A stretch of 64,000 bases of DNA from Haloactinospora alba. GTDB lineage: Bacteria > Actinomycetota > Actinomycetes > Streptosporangiales > Streptosporangiaceae. The notes beneath the pieces are model-generated. The model did no database searches. It was not told where the DNA came from and saw only the letters and a list, made by a program, of their open reading frames with translations. This document shows, one piece after another, positions 24,023-32,447 of this stretch. The position numbers were made by a program, and so were the translations under genes. The number at the start of each line of letters is the position of its first letter. Within the stretch, counting starts at the first letter, position 1. The stretch is from positions 1,659,501 through 1,723,500 of the forward strand of contig NZ_VFQC01000001.1 in NCBI RefSeq assembly GCF_006717075.1, written 5' to 3'.

Positions 24023-26775
24023 ATGCGGGAGGGAGCCGACGGTGTGCTGTGTCCGCTCACAGCAGCCGGGACACCGGACCCGGTGCGGGTGGGTGGCAAA
24101 GCGGCAGCACTGATCGAGATGTCCCGGGCGGGGTTGCCGGTTCCGCCGGGTGTCGTACTGACCACGGCCTTTTTCCGACCATGGCTCGACCGGCTACGTG
24201 CCGGGTCGGAGTGGCGCGCTTTCGTGGCGACGGTCGGTGCGCGAGACCCCGCAGGTGAGCAACTGCGGGAGTGCGCTGGGAATCTGCAGATCGCCTGCGA
24301 ACGCCTGGCATTCACCGAGGCTCAACAGCGGCAGTTGTCCGAGGTGGCGGAGGACCTTCCGGGAGAGGGATCCACCTCCGGCCATGGGCTGCTCGCTGTA
24401 CGCTCGTCGGCTCCCCAGGAGGACCTGTGGGAAGCGTCCTTCGCGGGGATCTACGAGAGCTTTCTGGGGGTCACACCCGGAGGGCTGGCCGAAGCAGTAC
24501 GTGAGGTCTTCGTTTCCGGAATGGCCTTCGCAGCGGTTTCCTACAAACGCCAGCACAACCTCGACCCCGCCCGGGTGGAGATCGCGGTGGTCGTGCAACA
24601 GCAGGTCAACAGCGCGTCGGCGGGGGCCGCCTTCTCACTGAACCCGCGGAACAACGACTACGACCAGGCCGTGGTGCATGCCAACTGGGGGTTGGGAGAA
24701 ACCGTGGTCTCGGGCGGGGCCACTCCGGACCGGTTCACTGTGGACAAGGTCGGATGGCGGGTCGTTGACAGGAGAACCGGCGCCAAGGAGACCGTGCTCT
24801 GGGCTCTGCCCGGCGGTGGGTCGGTGGCGGGCGGAGACGGGCGCGACCCCGAGCGCCAACAGTGTGTTCTGACGGACAGGCAGGCGGTGGAGGTCGCGCG
24901 CATGGCGCACCGTGTCGAGGAACTCACCACGGTGCCCGTGGATGTGGAGTGGACTTTCGACGCCGAGGGTGTGCTGTACCTGTTGCAGGCGCGCCCGGTC
25001 ACCACGTATTTCCCCTTGCCTGAGGAACTCCGCACGGCTCCGGATGCCCCCCGGAGGCTGTACGCGGACAGCACGCTGTTCGAGGAAGGGCTGCAGGATC
25101 CGCTGTCGGTGCTCGGTGCTCGGTGCTCGGTGCACGGTGGCTGGAGGGCGCCATCATCGAGGCGTTCATGCAGATGACCGGCCAGCGGGTTCTGACGAGG
25201 GACGGTGGCGGGCTGGTGGTCACTGTCGGCGGTCGGTGGTACGTGAACGTGTCGAACATGCTGTGGCTGGGTACGGAGCGGCTCGCTGCTCTGCTCGGGG
25301 TTTTCGACGTTCACGCAGCGCGGGTCATGCGCAACGTCGATGCGCGGCGTTACGTGCGGGCGGCCGGAAGGCCGGGGGTAGCGCCCGTCGCGCGCATGGT
25401 GGTGGGTGCCGCCGCTCGTTTGGCCGGACCGGTTGGTAGGGCGCTGGAGGCGGTGGTGGCACCCGAGCGCGCTTGGCGACGCTACGAGGCCGCCGTGGAG
25501 CAGCAGCACCAGCGCGTGGCTGGGGTGGTGCGTTCGGCGCGGTCGTTGCCGGAGCTTGGTGACGGGACGCTGCGGCACGCTGTTCGCCTCCTTGTTCGTG
25601 AGGGGATGCCGTTGACGTGCGCGGCGGAGGGGGCGACGTTGCTGTTCCGGCTGCTGCACCTGAGGGCTTCGGGGGAGCGGAGACAGCGGCTCGACGTGGC
25701 GTTGAGCTCGATGCCGCACAACGTCACTGTCGATATGGGGCTGGCGCTGTACCGCCTCGCGCGGTCGCTCGAGGAGTCCGTGGGAAGGCAGGCCATGGCT
25801 GATGTGCCGACTCTGGCCCGACGGGTCGGGGAGCGGAACCTTCCGGAGGTGTTCCTGCGGGAGTGGGACGCGTTCATGGACAGCTACGGGTTCCGCGGTC
25901 CGAACGAGCTGGATCTCGCCTCGCCCCGGTACCGTGACGATCCCGGGATCGTCCTCGAGCAGATGCGGCAGTACGTGGAGCTCGACGAGGCGACGCAAGA
26001 GACCCCCGAGCAGGCCCACGGGCGCCGTCAGCGTCAGCGCCGTGAGGCCTACCGTGGGTTGCTTGCCGATACCCGGAATCCGCTCACGGCGTGGTTGGTG
26101 AGGAAGCTGTACCGTACCGCCGAGGCGTTCAGCGGTTGTCGGGAGATCCACAAGTACCAGTTGGTGAGGGTCGCCTACCAGGTGCGTCGTGGTGCGTTGG
26201 AGGCCGGGCGCGAACTCGTCGAGCACGGTTGGTTGGACTCGGCGGAGCAGGTTTTCGACCTGACCTACGAGGATCTGCGTTCGGTGACCGAGGCTTCCGG
26301 TCCGGACCTGCGTGCCAGGGCCCACGACAACACGTGTTACCGCCGCGGGATCCAGCGGAGGCCGGGGGCCGTGTTCCCGGTCCTGGTGGATTCGCGCGGG
26401 CGCGTACCGCGCGCGGTGGTGAGGCGGGCAGGCCCTGGTGTGCTCGTCGGTGAGGGTGTCTCGGCTGGCGTGGCACGAGGTCCGGCAAAGGTGCTGGGGC
26501 ACGTGGGTGAGAAGCCCGTGCTTCCCGGCGAGGTTCTCGTTGCTCGGGCCACTGACCCGGGATGGACACCGTTGTTCGTCAACGCCGCTGGTGTCGTTCT
26601 CGAGACTGGTGGGAGCTTCCAGCACGGTGCGTTGGTCGCCCGCGAGTACGGCAGACCGTGTGTCGTGGGTGTCGAGGACGCGGACCAGCGGGTCTTGGAC
26701 GGGCAGATGGTCGAGATCGACGGTGTGTCGGGGACGGTGACTGTCGTGCCTGACCTTCCGGACAGCGGCGGTTGA
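24023..26775 (+). pseudogene. PEP synthase/rifampin phosphotransferase-like gene split by frameshift
   Basis: Two frames encode consecutive parts of one protein of about 915 residues. The first (24023-about 25130) is the ATP-grasp domain: VRVGGKAAALIEMSRAGLPV, LLAVRSSAPQEDLWEASFAG, GLGETVVSGGATPDRF, VPVDVEWTFD, LYLLQARPVTTYFP. The second (about 25125-26775) holds the middle domain and the swivelling phosphohistidine domain (TDPGWTPLFVNAAGVVLETG, FQHGALVAREYG). Such enzymes transfer the beta-phosphate of ATP via histidine, to pyruvate or to rifamycins. The frame break falls exactly on a heptanucleotide repeat (25107-25134). Losing two units or gaining one restores the frame, so this may be a switchable gene rather than a dead one. 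Start: ATG 24023 behind AGAGGG, with ATG 24017 and GTG 23975 also possible. Confidence 0.85.
25107..25134 (+). repeat. Heptanucleotide tandem repeat (CGGTGCT)3 plus CGGTGCA
   Basis: Three perfect CGGTGCT units (25107-25127) and a one-base variant (25128-25134) lie at the frame break of the PEP-synthase-like gene. Each 7-bp unit shifts the reading frame by one, so copy number sets the frame: with two units fewer the junction reads LSVLGARWLEGAIIEAF without interruption. Confidence 0.92.
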
Positions 26776-26833
26776 GTCGACGTTACCGAGGACCGCCCCG
26801 GAACGGCGGGTGCCCGCGGGTGCGGTGGGTGTC

Positions 26834-27933
26834 TCAGGCGTTCGCGGTGGAGAGCGGGCCGTCGTCACCGAAGACGAGCCGGGCGAAGCGTTCGCCGATG
26901 CGACGGTGCGCGGTGGCGTCCGGGTGGAGCTGGTCGGGTAACGGCAGCTCGGAGAAGTCCGTCTCACCGTAGAGGTCACGACCGTCGAGGTAGCTCAGGT
27001 TCGGATCGTCGTCTGCCCGCTGCCGCACGATGCGGGACAGCTCCTGTCGGACGGTGGTGAGCGTGAGCTTCCCGGAGCTGCGATCGCCGGGATCGCCCGT
27101 GGCCCGAAACCGCAGTTCCCCGGATCTGAGGGCGTCGGCGTCGAAAGCGCCGGGGCCGGGGGTGTCCTCGTGGATGGGGCAGTAGAGGGGAGAGACCACC
27201 AGCAGGGGTGTGGTGGGATGGCCCTCGCGGACGGTGTCGAGGAACCCGTGCACCGCGGCGGTGAAGGCACGCAGGCGCATCAGGTCGGCGCCGACCAGGT
27301 TGATACCGATCTTGAGGCTGATCAGATCGGCGGGGGTGTCCCGCATGGTGCGGGCGGTGAAGGGGTCGAGCAGGGCGCTTCCGCCCAGGCCGAGGTTGAC
27401 CAGCTCCACGGTGCTGAGGGAGGCGGCGAGCGCGGGCCAGGTGGTGGTGGGGCTGGCGGCGTTGGAGCCGTGGCTGATCGAACTGCCGTGGTGCAGCCAC
27501 ACTGGGTGCCCCTGGTCCGGCACGGGTTCGACGGGAGCGTTGGTGCGCAGGGCGACGATCTCGGTGGTCTCGTTGTGTGGAAGCCAGATCTCGACGTCCT
27601 TGACGCGTTCGGGCAGGTCGGCGAAGCGGAGGGTGCCGACCGGTCCGGGCTCGTGGTTGGTGGTGCCGGTGGCCATGTCGACGGTCAGGGTGTTCCCGCC
27701 GGACACGACGGCTTGTTCGGTGAGGTGGCCGTCGACGAGCAGGTCGTAGACGCCCTCCGGGCGGAGCGGAATGCCCACGTAGGTGTATTTGGTGGGAAGT
27801 GCGTCGAGCTCGACGGTGGTGGCCCGGGTGCGGAAGGCCAATCGTACACCGGAGGGTTGGGATTCGGCCTTGGCCAGTTGCGGGTCGGCGCTCTGGGCAC
27901 GGGCCCAGGCGGGCAGTCGGTGCGGCAGCACGC
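26834..27933 (-). pseudogene. SGNH/GDSL hydrolase, 3' part interrupted by IS3 element
   Basis: About 366 codons. The sequence begins VLPHRLPAWARAQSADPQLA, continues with a carbohydrate-binding-like beta domain, and then the SGNH core: HHGSSISHGSNA (block I serine), LVNLGLGGSALLDPF (block II), ISLKIGINLVG (block III) and LPDQLHPDATAHRRIGERF (block V Asp/His). The catalytic residues are all present. The N-terminal residues are missing here and lie across the IS element at 29227-29301 (MHTQTNRLTTPITADLLRGA and on). The gene is therefore split. The C-terminal part could still be made from the GTG at 27931. Confidence 0.8.
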
Positions 27934-27976
27934 TGAGGGGCCTTGCTGATTCCGGACAGGGAGTGAGCCGGTGATT

Positions 27977-28846
27977 TTACGCAGCTAGGCGCTGTTTCTC
28001 ATGTTCCGCATAGATCTCTGATGGAGTGTTGTATCCCAGTGCGGAATGAAGACGCCTGTGATTATACCAGTGCTCGATGTATCGTGTAATGTCCCGTCGT
28101 GCTCGTTCTCGCGTGGGATACACCATCTGGTTCACACGCTCATTCTTCAACACCCCGAAAAATGATTCCGCCATCGCGTTGTCGAAACAAATCCCGGTTC
28201 GCCCCACCGACCGTGTCATCCCGACCGAAGCAAGGTAATCACCGAACTCCCGGGACGTGTAATTACTCCCCCGATCCGAATGGAACACCGCCCCCGCACG
28301 AACCTTTCCCTTGCGTGTCGCATGAGCGACAGCCCGGATGATCAGCGGAGTCCGGTAGTTGTCATCCATCGCATAACCAACCACTTCTTTCGTGCAGCAA
28401 TCAATGACGGTGGCCAGATACACCCACCCGCTCCACGTCGGGATATAGGTGATATCCCCGACGAGTTTCACACTGGGCATGGGTGCGGTGAAGTCGCGGC
28501 CCACGAGGTCGGGGATCGCACCGGTATCCGCTGGTGTGGTCAGCGAGCTGCGCCGGGGGCGGGGTTGGCAGGGATGCAGCCCCATCTCGCCCATCAACAG
28601 ACGCACCAGCTCCACTCCCACCGCAACGCCCCAGTGTTGCAGCTGGGCGCGGATCCGCCGGTGGCCGTAGGTGCCGTCGGCGTGGTCTACGGCGGTGCGG
28701 ATCAGTAGCCGCAACTGTTGGCGGCGCTGAGACGTGGCGGATTCGGGCCGGGACCGCCATTCGTAGTAACCCGACCGGGAGACGTTCACGCATGCACACA
28801 TGAAATCAACGGGGAAAGCGTACTCCGCGTGTTCATCGAACCGCAT
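27977..28846 (-). CDS. IS3-family transposase OrfB (DDE integrase)
   Basis: 289 residues. An HTH_21-type start (MRFDEHAEYAFPVDFMCACV) is followed by the rve core with the DDE triad: VGDITYIPTWSGWVYLATVI (first Asp), FHSDRGSNYTSREF (second Asp) and ESFFGVLKNERV (Glu). It is open from the -1 frame of orfA, so it is most likely made as an OrfAB fusion by ribosomal frameshifting and then cuts and joins the element ends. No lesions are visible. Confidence 0.93.
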   Translation of the reverse strand: MRFDEHAEYAFPVDFMCACVNVSRSGYYEWRSRPESATSQRRQQLRLLIRTAVDHADGTYGHRRIRAQLQHWGVAVGVELVRLLMGEMGLHPCQPRPRRSSLTTPADTGAIPDLVGRDFTAPMPSVKLVGDITYIPTWSGWVYLATVIDCCTKEVVGYAMDDNYRTPLIIRAVAHATRKGKVRAGAVFHSDRGSNYTSREFGDYLASVGMTRSVGRTGICFDNAMAESFFGVLKNERVNQMVYPTRERARRDITRYIEHWYNHRRLHSALGYNTPSEIYAEHEKQRLAA

Positions 28847-28872
28847 CGTCTCGATGAACTCGTATATGTCGC

Positions 28873-29160
28873 TTACGGACGATCCTTCGCGAAGTACGCG
28901 GCCGCTTTTTTCAAAAAAGCGATCTCCATGTCCTTCTCGCGGTTGAGTCGTTCCAGTTCACGCAGCCGGGCCCGCTCGGTCGTATCCAGTGACGGTGCAT
29001 CGTCGGGAGTTTCTTTCCTGTATTTGCGCACCCAGTTCCGTAGTGTTTCCGAGCTGATCCCGAGCTCGTTGGCAACCCGGTCGATAGAGCGTTGGCTCTC
29101 GATGACATGTTTCACCGCTTCATCACGGAACTCCGGCGAATATGCGTTTGCCTTGCCCAA
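28873..29160 (-). CDS. IS3-family transposase OrfA (HTH protein)
   Basis: 95 residues: YSPEFRDEAVKHVIESQRSI, an HTH (RVANELGISSETLRNWVRKY) and a leucine-zipper-like end (LNREKDMEIAFLKKAAAYFA). It binds the element ends and regulates transposition. The 3' part contains the frameshift signal that connects it to orfB. Confidence 0.93.
   Translation of the reverse strand: MGKANAYSPEFRDEAVKHVIESQRSIDRVANELGISSETLRNWVRKYRKETPDDAPSLDTTERARLRELERLNREKDMEIAFLKKAAAYFAKDRP
28905..28918 (-). promoter_or_regulatory. Programmed -1 frameshift site of the IS3 element
   Basis: On the coding strand GCTTTTTTGAAAAAAGCG contains T-TTT-TTG in the zero frame of orfA (codons GCT TTT TTG) followed at once by A6G. 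Slipping back one base leads without a stop into orfB. Such heptamers are the standard IS3 frameshift signal. Confidence 0.8.
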
Positions 29161-29226
29161 TGCTTCCCTCGTTTCCTTTCAGAACCATCGTATTGGCACT
29201 CTGTCCGGAAAACACGAGGCACCCCA

Positions 29227-29301
29227 GTGCTCCAGCTCGGAAGCGCCGCGCAGGAGATCCGCGGTTATGGGTGTGGTGAGTCGGTTTGTCTGGGTGTGCA
29301 T
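29227..29301 (-). pseudogene. SGNH/GDSL hydrolase, 5' part beyond the IS3 element
   Basis: From the ATG at 29301 the minus strand reads MHTQTNRLTTPITADLLRGA then SELEH, a good N-terminus for the SGNH hydrolase whose body starts VLPHRLPAW on the far side of the IS. The gene would follow the TetR gene by about 50 bp in the same direction, perhaps in one transcript. Confidence 0.65.
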
Positions 29302-29350
29302 CGTTTCGGCCTACCGGTGGTCTGGTGGACTGTTGTGGTTTCGGGAACGG

Positions 29351-29926
29351 TCAGGTGGTGGGTGTGGGCCAATTCCGCAGCAGGGCGTCGAGGGCTTCCA
29401 GGGTCCGTGACCAGGTTTCCTGGGGGTCGGGGGCGCTGTGGCTGAACCCTCCCCCCAGCTCCAGGGACACGTAGCCGTGGAAGACGCTGCCCAACAGGCG
29501 GACCGCGTGGGTTTGCTCCGGCTCCGCCAGGTCGTAGCCGCGTAGGATCGCCCGCGTCATCTGGGCGTGCCTGACGCCGGCGCTGGCGGCCGCCGTCTCG
29601 GGGTCGAGCCTGAGCTGGGTAGCGGCGTACCGTCCGGGGTGCTCGCGGGCGTAGTTGCGGTAGACGTTGGCGAACGCGGTCAGGGCGTCCCTGCCGGAGC
29701 GGCCCGCCAGGGCCTCGGCGGCCCGGTCGGCGAGTTCCTCCAGGGCAAGCAGAGCGATCCTGGTTCTGAGGTCGTGGGAGTTCTTCAGGTGCGAGTACAG
29801 GCTCGCGACCTTGACGCCGAACCGTCTGGCCAGCGCCGAGACGGTTACGTGGTCGAATCCCACCTCGTCGGCCAGGTCTGCGCCCTCCCGGGCGATACGT
29901 TCCACAGTCAGCCCCGCGCGTGCCAT
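29351..29926 (-). CDS. TetR-family transcriptional regulator with TetR_C_33-like domain
   Basis: 191 residues from the ATG at 29926 behind GGGGTG; upstream codons in the frame are not conserved. The HTH is VTVSALARRFGVKVASLYSHL preceded by AREGADLADEVGFDHV. The C-terminal half (YAREHPGRYAATQLRLDPE; LLGSVFHGYVSLELGGGFSH) matches the WHG-type ligand domain. Two palindromic sites lie directly upstream, so autoregulation is likely. It may also have controlled the SGNH hydrolase directly downstream before the IS insertion. Confidence 0.9.
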   Translation of the reverse strand: MARAGLTVERIAREGADLADEVGFDHVTVSALARRFGVKVASLYSHLKNSHDLRTRIALLALEELADRAAEALAGRSGRDALTAFANVYRNYAREHPGRYAATQLRLDPETAAASAGVRHAQMTRAILRGYDLAEPEQTHAVRLLGSVFHGYVSLELGGGFSHSAPDPQETWSRTLEALDALLRNWPTPTT

Positions 29927-29942
29927 AACATCACCCCTTTGG

Positions 29943-29976
29943 CTAATTCTACTAGCCATATACCTAATACTTTTAG
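29943..29976. promoter_or_regulatory. Double palindromic operator upstream of the TetR gene
   Basis: CTAATTCTACTAG (29943-29955) and CTAATACTTTTAG (29964-29976) are imperfect palindromes of the same CTAA...TTAG type, 21 bp centre to centre (two helical turns), in an AT-rich patch. This fits cooperative binding of two TetR dimers. Confidence 0.6.
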
Positions 29977-30186
29977 TTAATTTCCATGCGTATAGGGGGA
30001 GAGGCGAGAAGCGGGTCGGCCGCGTACGCGAAGTGGGAGGACAATCACGGGGCCCGGGCATGGCGGGCGGCTGAGTAGGTATCTGGCATGGATAAGCACG
30101 CCAGGACGGCCGCGACGGCGGCGAGAGAAACGCCCGCTGTTGCTGTGCCGAGACTGCATCGGCGAGTTCATGGCCGGGCTCCGACA

Positions 30187-30790
30187 GTGAGCGATCTTCT
30201 CGCCCCCGAGCCCGCTCCCGGCGGGGCGCTGGTCGGATACGCGCGGGTCTCCACCCGCGAGCAGAAGCTCGACCGCCAACTCCGCGCGTTGGAAGAAGCC
30301 GGATGCGCCAAGGTCTTCGCTGACAAGCAGTCCGGAAAGGACGCCCAGCGCCCCGAACTGAAAGCCTGCATGGCCTACCTGCGTCCCGGTGACACCCTGG
30401 TGGTGCCCGCCCTGGATCGGCTGGCCCGCTCGCTTCATGACCTGATCACTCTGGTCGGGGATCTGCGCCGTGCCGGGGTGGGGTTCCGCTCCCTGCATGA
30501 GGCACTGGACACCACCCCCGGCGGACGGTTGGTCTTCCACGTCTTCGCCGCGCTCGCGTAGTTCATCCGCGAACTCATCGTGGAGGGCACCCGCGAAGGG
30601 CTCGACGCCGCCCGCGCGGCGGGCCTCGGCGATGGGTGAGGAGCAGGTGCGCCACGCCCGCGACCTGCTCACCCGCCCGGAGAACAGCGTTACGCCCATC
30701 GCCCGCCTGCTCGGGGTGCCGCGCTCCACGCTGTACAAGTACCTGCCCGAGTTGTCCGGCGGCCGGGCCACTCTTCCCCAGGACCACTGA
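30187..30790 (+). pseudogene. Serine resolvase (Tn3 type), broken
   Basis: From the GTG at 30187: LVGYARVSTREQKLDRQLRA with the catalytic serine intact, then DTLVVPALDRLARSLHDLIT and GGRLVFHVFAALA. A TAG at 30559 replaces the family Glu codon (ALAxFIRELIVEGTREGLDA), and a frameshift near 30630 follows before the C-terminal HTH (EEQVRHARDLLTRPENSVTP, RLLGVPRSTLYKYLPEL). The recombinase is therefore truncated. The GTG overlaps a preceding stop (GTGA) of a short frame ending CRDCIGEFMAGLRQ, which has no clear start of its own. Confidence 0.85.
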
Positions 30791-30801
30791 AAGGCGCCGT
30801 G

Positions 30802-30998
30802 ATGGCTGTTCCCCCTTCGCCTACTACGGCGGCAAGTCGCGCCTGGCGGCCCGGATCGCCGCGCTGCTGCCCGAGCACGCCCACTACGTCGAGCCGTTCG
30901 CCGGCGGACTGTCGGCGCTGCTGGCGAAGACGCCCAGCCGCATGGAAACGGTGAACGTGAAGATGTCAACCTCGACTGGCCCCGGAGCAACGGCCTGA
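30802..30998 (+). pseudogene. D12-class DNA adenine methylase, N-terminal fragment
   Basis: The frame reads PFAYYGGKSRLAARIAALLP followed by EHAHYVEPFAGGLSALLAKT and PSRMETVN, the AdoMet-binding motif (YYGGK, PFAG) of Dam-type N6-adenine methylases. A likely start ATG at 30802 is out of frame by one base in a run of five C, and similarity ends after METVN. About 80 percent of the enzyme is missing. It is probably cargo of the decayed transposon. Confidence 0.7.
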
Positions 30999-31020
30999 GG
31001 TGGACCCGCGCGAGCTCTCT

Positions 31021-31560
31021 TCAGACTGACGGTTGTTGGTCGAGCAGCCCGACGGGGTCGGCGCTGTAGGCGACCATCCAGCTGGGGTCGATGCGATACC
31101 ACACGTTCTCGTCCCAGAACGGATCGTCGCCGTCGTCGTCGTAATGGTTGACGAGGTAGTCGCGAACGGTCGGCCAAGTCGGGGCGCTGCTCGTCCCCTC
31201 GGGGTTCAGCGGAACGGCGTGTCCATGCGTGAAAATGCCGAGCTGCTCGCCGCGCATGAAGGTCGCGCTGATGCCGGGCCGCGCCGCGAGATGACGGGCT
31301 TTAGCGGCCTGGCGGTGGGTGCCGAAGATCCAACGGCCGTGCAGGAGGTGCCCGTCGGCGCCGCTGATGCGTGGCTCACCGCGCCGGGTGACTGTGGCGA
31401 TGGCCAGGGTGCACATGCCTTGGCAGACTCGGACAACCTGCTCGGCGTCCAAGGTGCTTTCACTTGGTCGGATGATCGATTTGAGGTGGCTGCTGGAGCC
31501 AGCCAAAGACGTGTCGAGCAGGATTTGGAGGCTGTGGAGCTCGTCGGGAGTTTCGAACAT
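31021..31560 (-). CDS. Pyridoxamine 5'-phosphate oxidase-like (split-barrel flavin) protein
   Basis: 179 residues. The split beta-barrel is seen as LDAEQVVRVCQGMCTLAIAT, GEPRISGADGHLLHGRWIFG, and the conserved HRQAAKARHLAARPGISATFMRG. The C-terminal part (FWDENVWYRIDPSWMVAYSA) is typical of actinobacterial PPOX-type proteins that bind FMN or F420. The substrate is unknown. It sits intact among transposon debris, perhaps as cargo. Confidence 0.8.
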   Translation of the reverse strand: MFETPDELHSLQILLDTSLAGSSSHLKSIIRPSESTLDAEQVVRVCQGMCTLAIATVTRRGEPRISGADGHLLHGRWIFGTHRQAAKARHLAARPGISATFMRGEQLGIFTHGHAVPLNPEGTSSAPTWPTVRDYLVNHYDDDGDDPFWDENVWYRIDPSWMVAYSADPVGLLDQQPSV

Positions 31561-31596
31561 TCGGCTAGTTAATCAGCTCCCACCGACAGTGTCGGC

Positions 31597-31755
31597 TCAG
31601 TGCGCAGTCGCCGACCGGGCGTGGGCGAGTCGGTAGGAGGTAGTGCCGGTCTCGAGGATGTTGCCGGCGAAGGTGAGTCGGTCGATGATCGCGGCGCAGT
31701 TCGGGCACTCGTGGCGTTCGACTGCGCTCGCGGCCTGCTCGGGGGTGAGATCCAT
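31597..31755 (-). pseudogene. Small CxxC protein or IstB-like C-terminal remnant
   Basis: 52 residues from the ATG at 31755: SAVERHECPNCAAIIDRLTF followed by AGNILETGTTSYRLAHARS. The DRLTFxGxIxETGTxSYRL pattern is like the C-terminus of IS21-type IstB helper ATPases; the CPNC pair is not typical of it. It may be a transposon relic or a genuine small zinc-finger protein. I lean to a relic because of its surroundings. Confidence 0.4.
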
Positions 31756-31759
31756 CCTG

Positions 31760-31888
31760 GAAGTCCTCTCAGAACCCTCTCGCACAACGCTCGGGTTTCG
31801 AGAGGACTTCTGCGAATGGTGATCAGGTGGAACCGAGGTCGGCCCGGGGTTCTCAGCCCTCTCTCACAACCAGTCGTTTATGAGAGAG
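31760..31888. repeat. Inverted and direct repeats flanking a cargo gene
   Basis: GAAGTCCTCTC (31760-31770) pairs with GAGAGGACTTC (31800-31810). CTCTCTCA (31859-31866) pairs with TGAGAGAG (31881-31888), overlapping the end of the next gene. The segments TCTCAGAACCCTCTCGCACA and TCTCAGCCCTCTCTCACAAC are also direct repeats 85 bp apart. They may be element ends or terminators. Confidence 0.55.
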
Positions 31889-32292
31889 CCCTCGGCGTCC
31901 CAGGCGGCCAGTGCCGCTCGGAGCTCGCGCGCTACCTCGGGGGCGACCCCGGGACGGTGTGCGGTGTGGCGCAAGTACTCTTCGGCGCCCTGCTCCAGAG
32001 CGGAACGCGGATGGCGAATCACGGCAGCGACCAGCGTGTGGTCGTCGCCGATGTGGTCCCAGGAGTCCAAGCACGGACTCGGGCTCACTGCGGAGGGGAT
32101 ATGTCCGTCGACGTAACGCCCGTCGGGCCGGTAGCACCTCCACTCCTCCCGCAGCGCGCACCGACAGGCCAGGATGCCGACCATGTTCGGGTGGCGACGC
32201 TGCCATTCGGCGTCCAGGGGCAGGGCCTCCGCGCGCTGGCCGAGAGGCTTACCGCACAGGCAGCAGGTCAGGCGGATCTTCGGGCGTGGCAC
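31864..32292 (-). CDS. Hypothetical cysteine-motif protein
   Basis: 142 residues from the GTG at 32292, which has AGGAG 7 bp upstream. The N-terminus is RLTCCLCGKPLGQRAEALPL, followed by NMVGILACRCALREEWRCYR; the CxxC and CxC pairs could bind one metal ion. The C-terminal half is helical and acidic (VIRHPRSALEQGAEEYLRHT). I recognise no named family. It lies downstream of the Tn3 transposase remnant, in the same direction, and looks like transposon or phage cargo. Confidence 0.6.
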   Translation of the reverse strand: MPRPKIRLTCCLCGKPLGQRAEALPLDAEWQRRHPNMVGILACRCALREEWRCYRPDGRYVDGHIPSAVSPSPCLDSWDHIGDDHTLVAAVIRHPRSALEQGAEEYLRHTAHRPGVAPEVARELRAALAAWDAEGSLINDWL

Positions 32293-32447
32293 GGGCTGCT
32301 CCTCATGACTCGGTGCGCCCCATGCTGCCAGCCTGCCCATCGCGCGGCCGGGAGTCCGCGCCGGTCCCGTCGCGCTTCGTCGACGTCTACCCCCGAACCG
32401 TCGCGGCCCGCCCGGGGAAGAACCCGGGCGAGTCGCGACGACGTCGT

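Larger units (their letters stand above)
27934..29226. mobile_element. IS3-family insertion sequence
   Basis: About 1293 bp with imperfect terminal inverted repeats beginning TG: TGAGGGGCCTTGCTGATTCC (from 27934) and, read inward from 29226, TGGGGTGCCTCGTGTTTTCC, both running into CCGGACAG. It carries orfA and orfB on the minus strand, linked by a slippery site. It interrupts an SGNH hydrolase gene whose two parts flank it. I see no clear 3-bp target duplication, so the exact ends may be off by a few bases. Confidence 0.85.

Noticed and set aside
24658-26979. 773-codon minus-strand frame opposite the PEP-synthase-like gene
   Set aside because: High-GC antisense openness; the translation is rich in His, Arg and Pro without domains, while the plus strand has clear ATP-grasp and phosphohistidine motifs.
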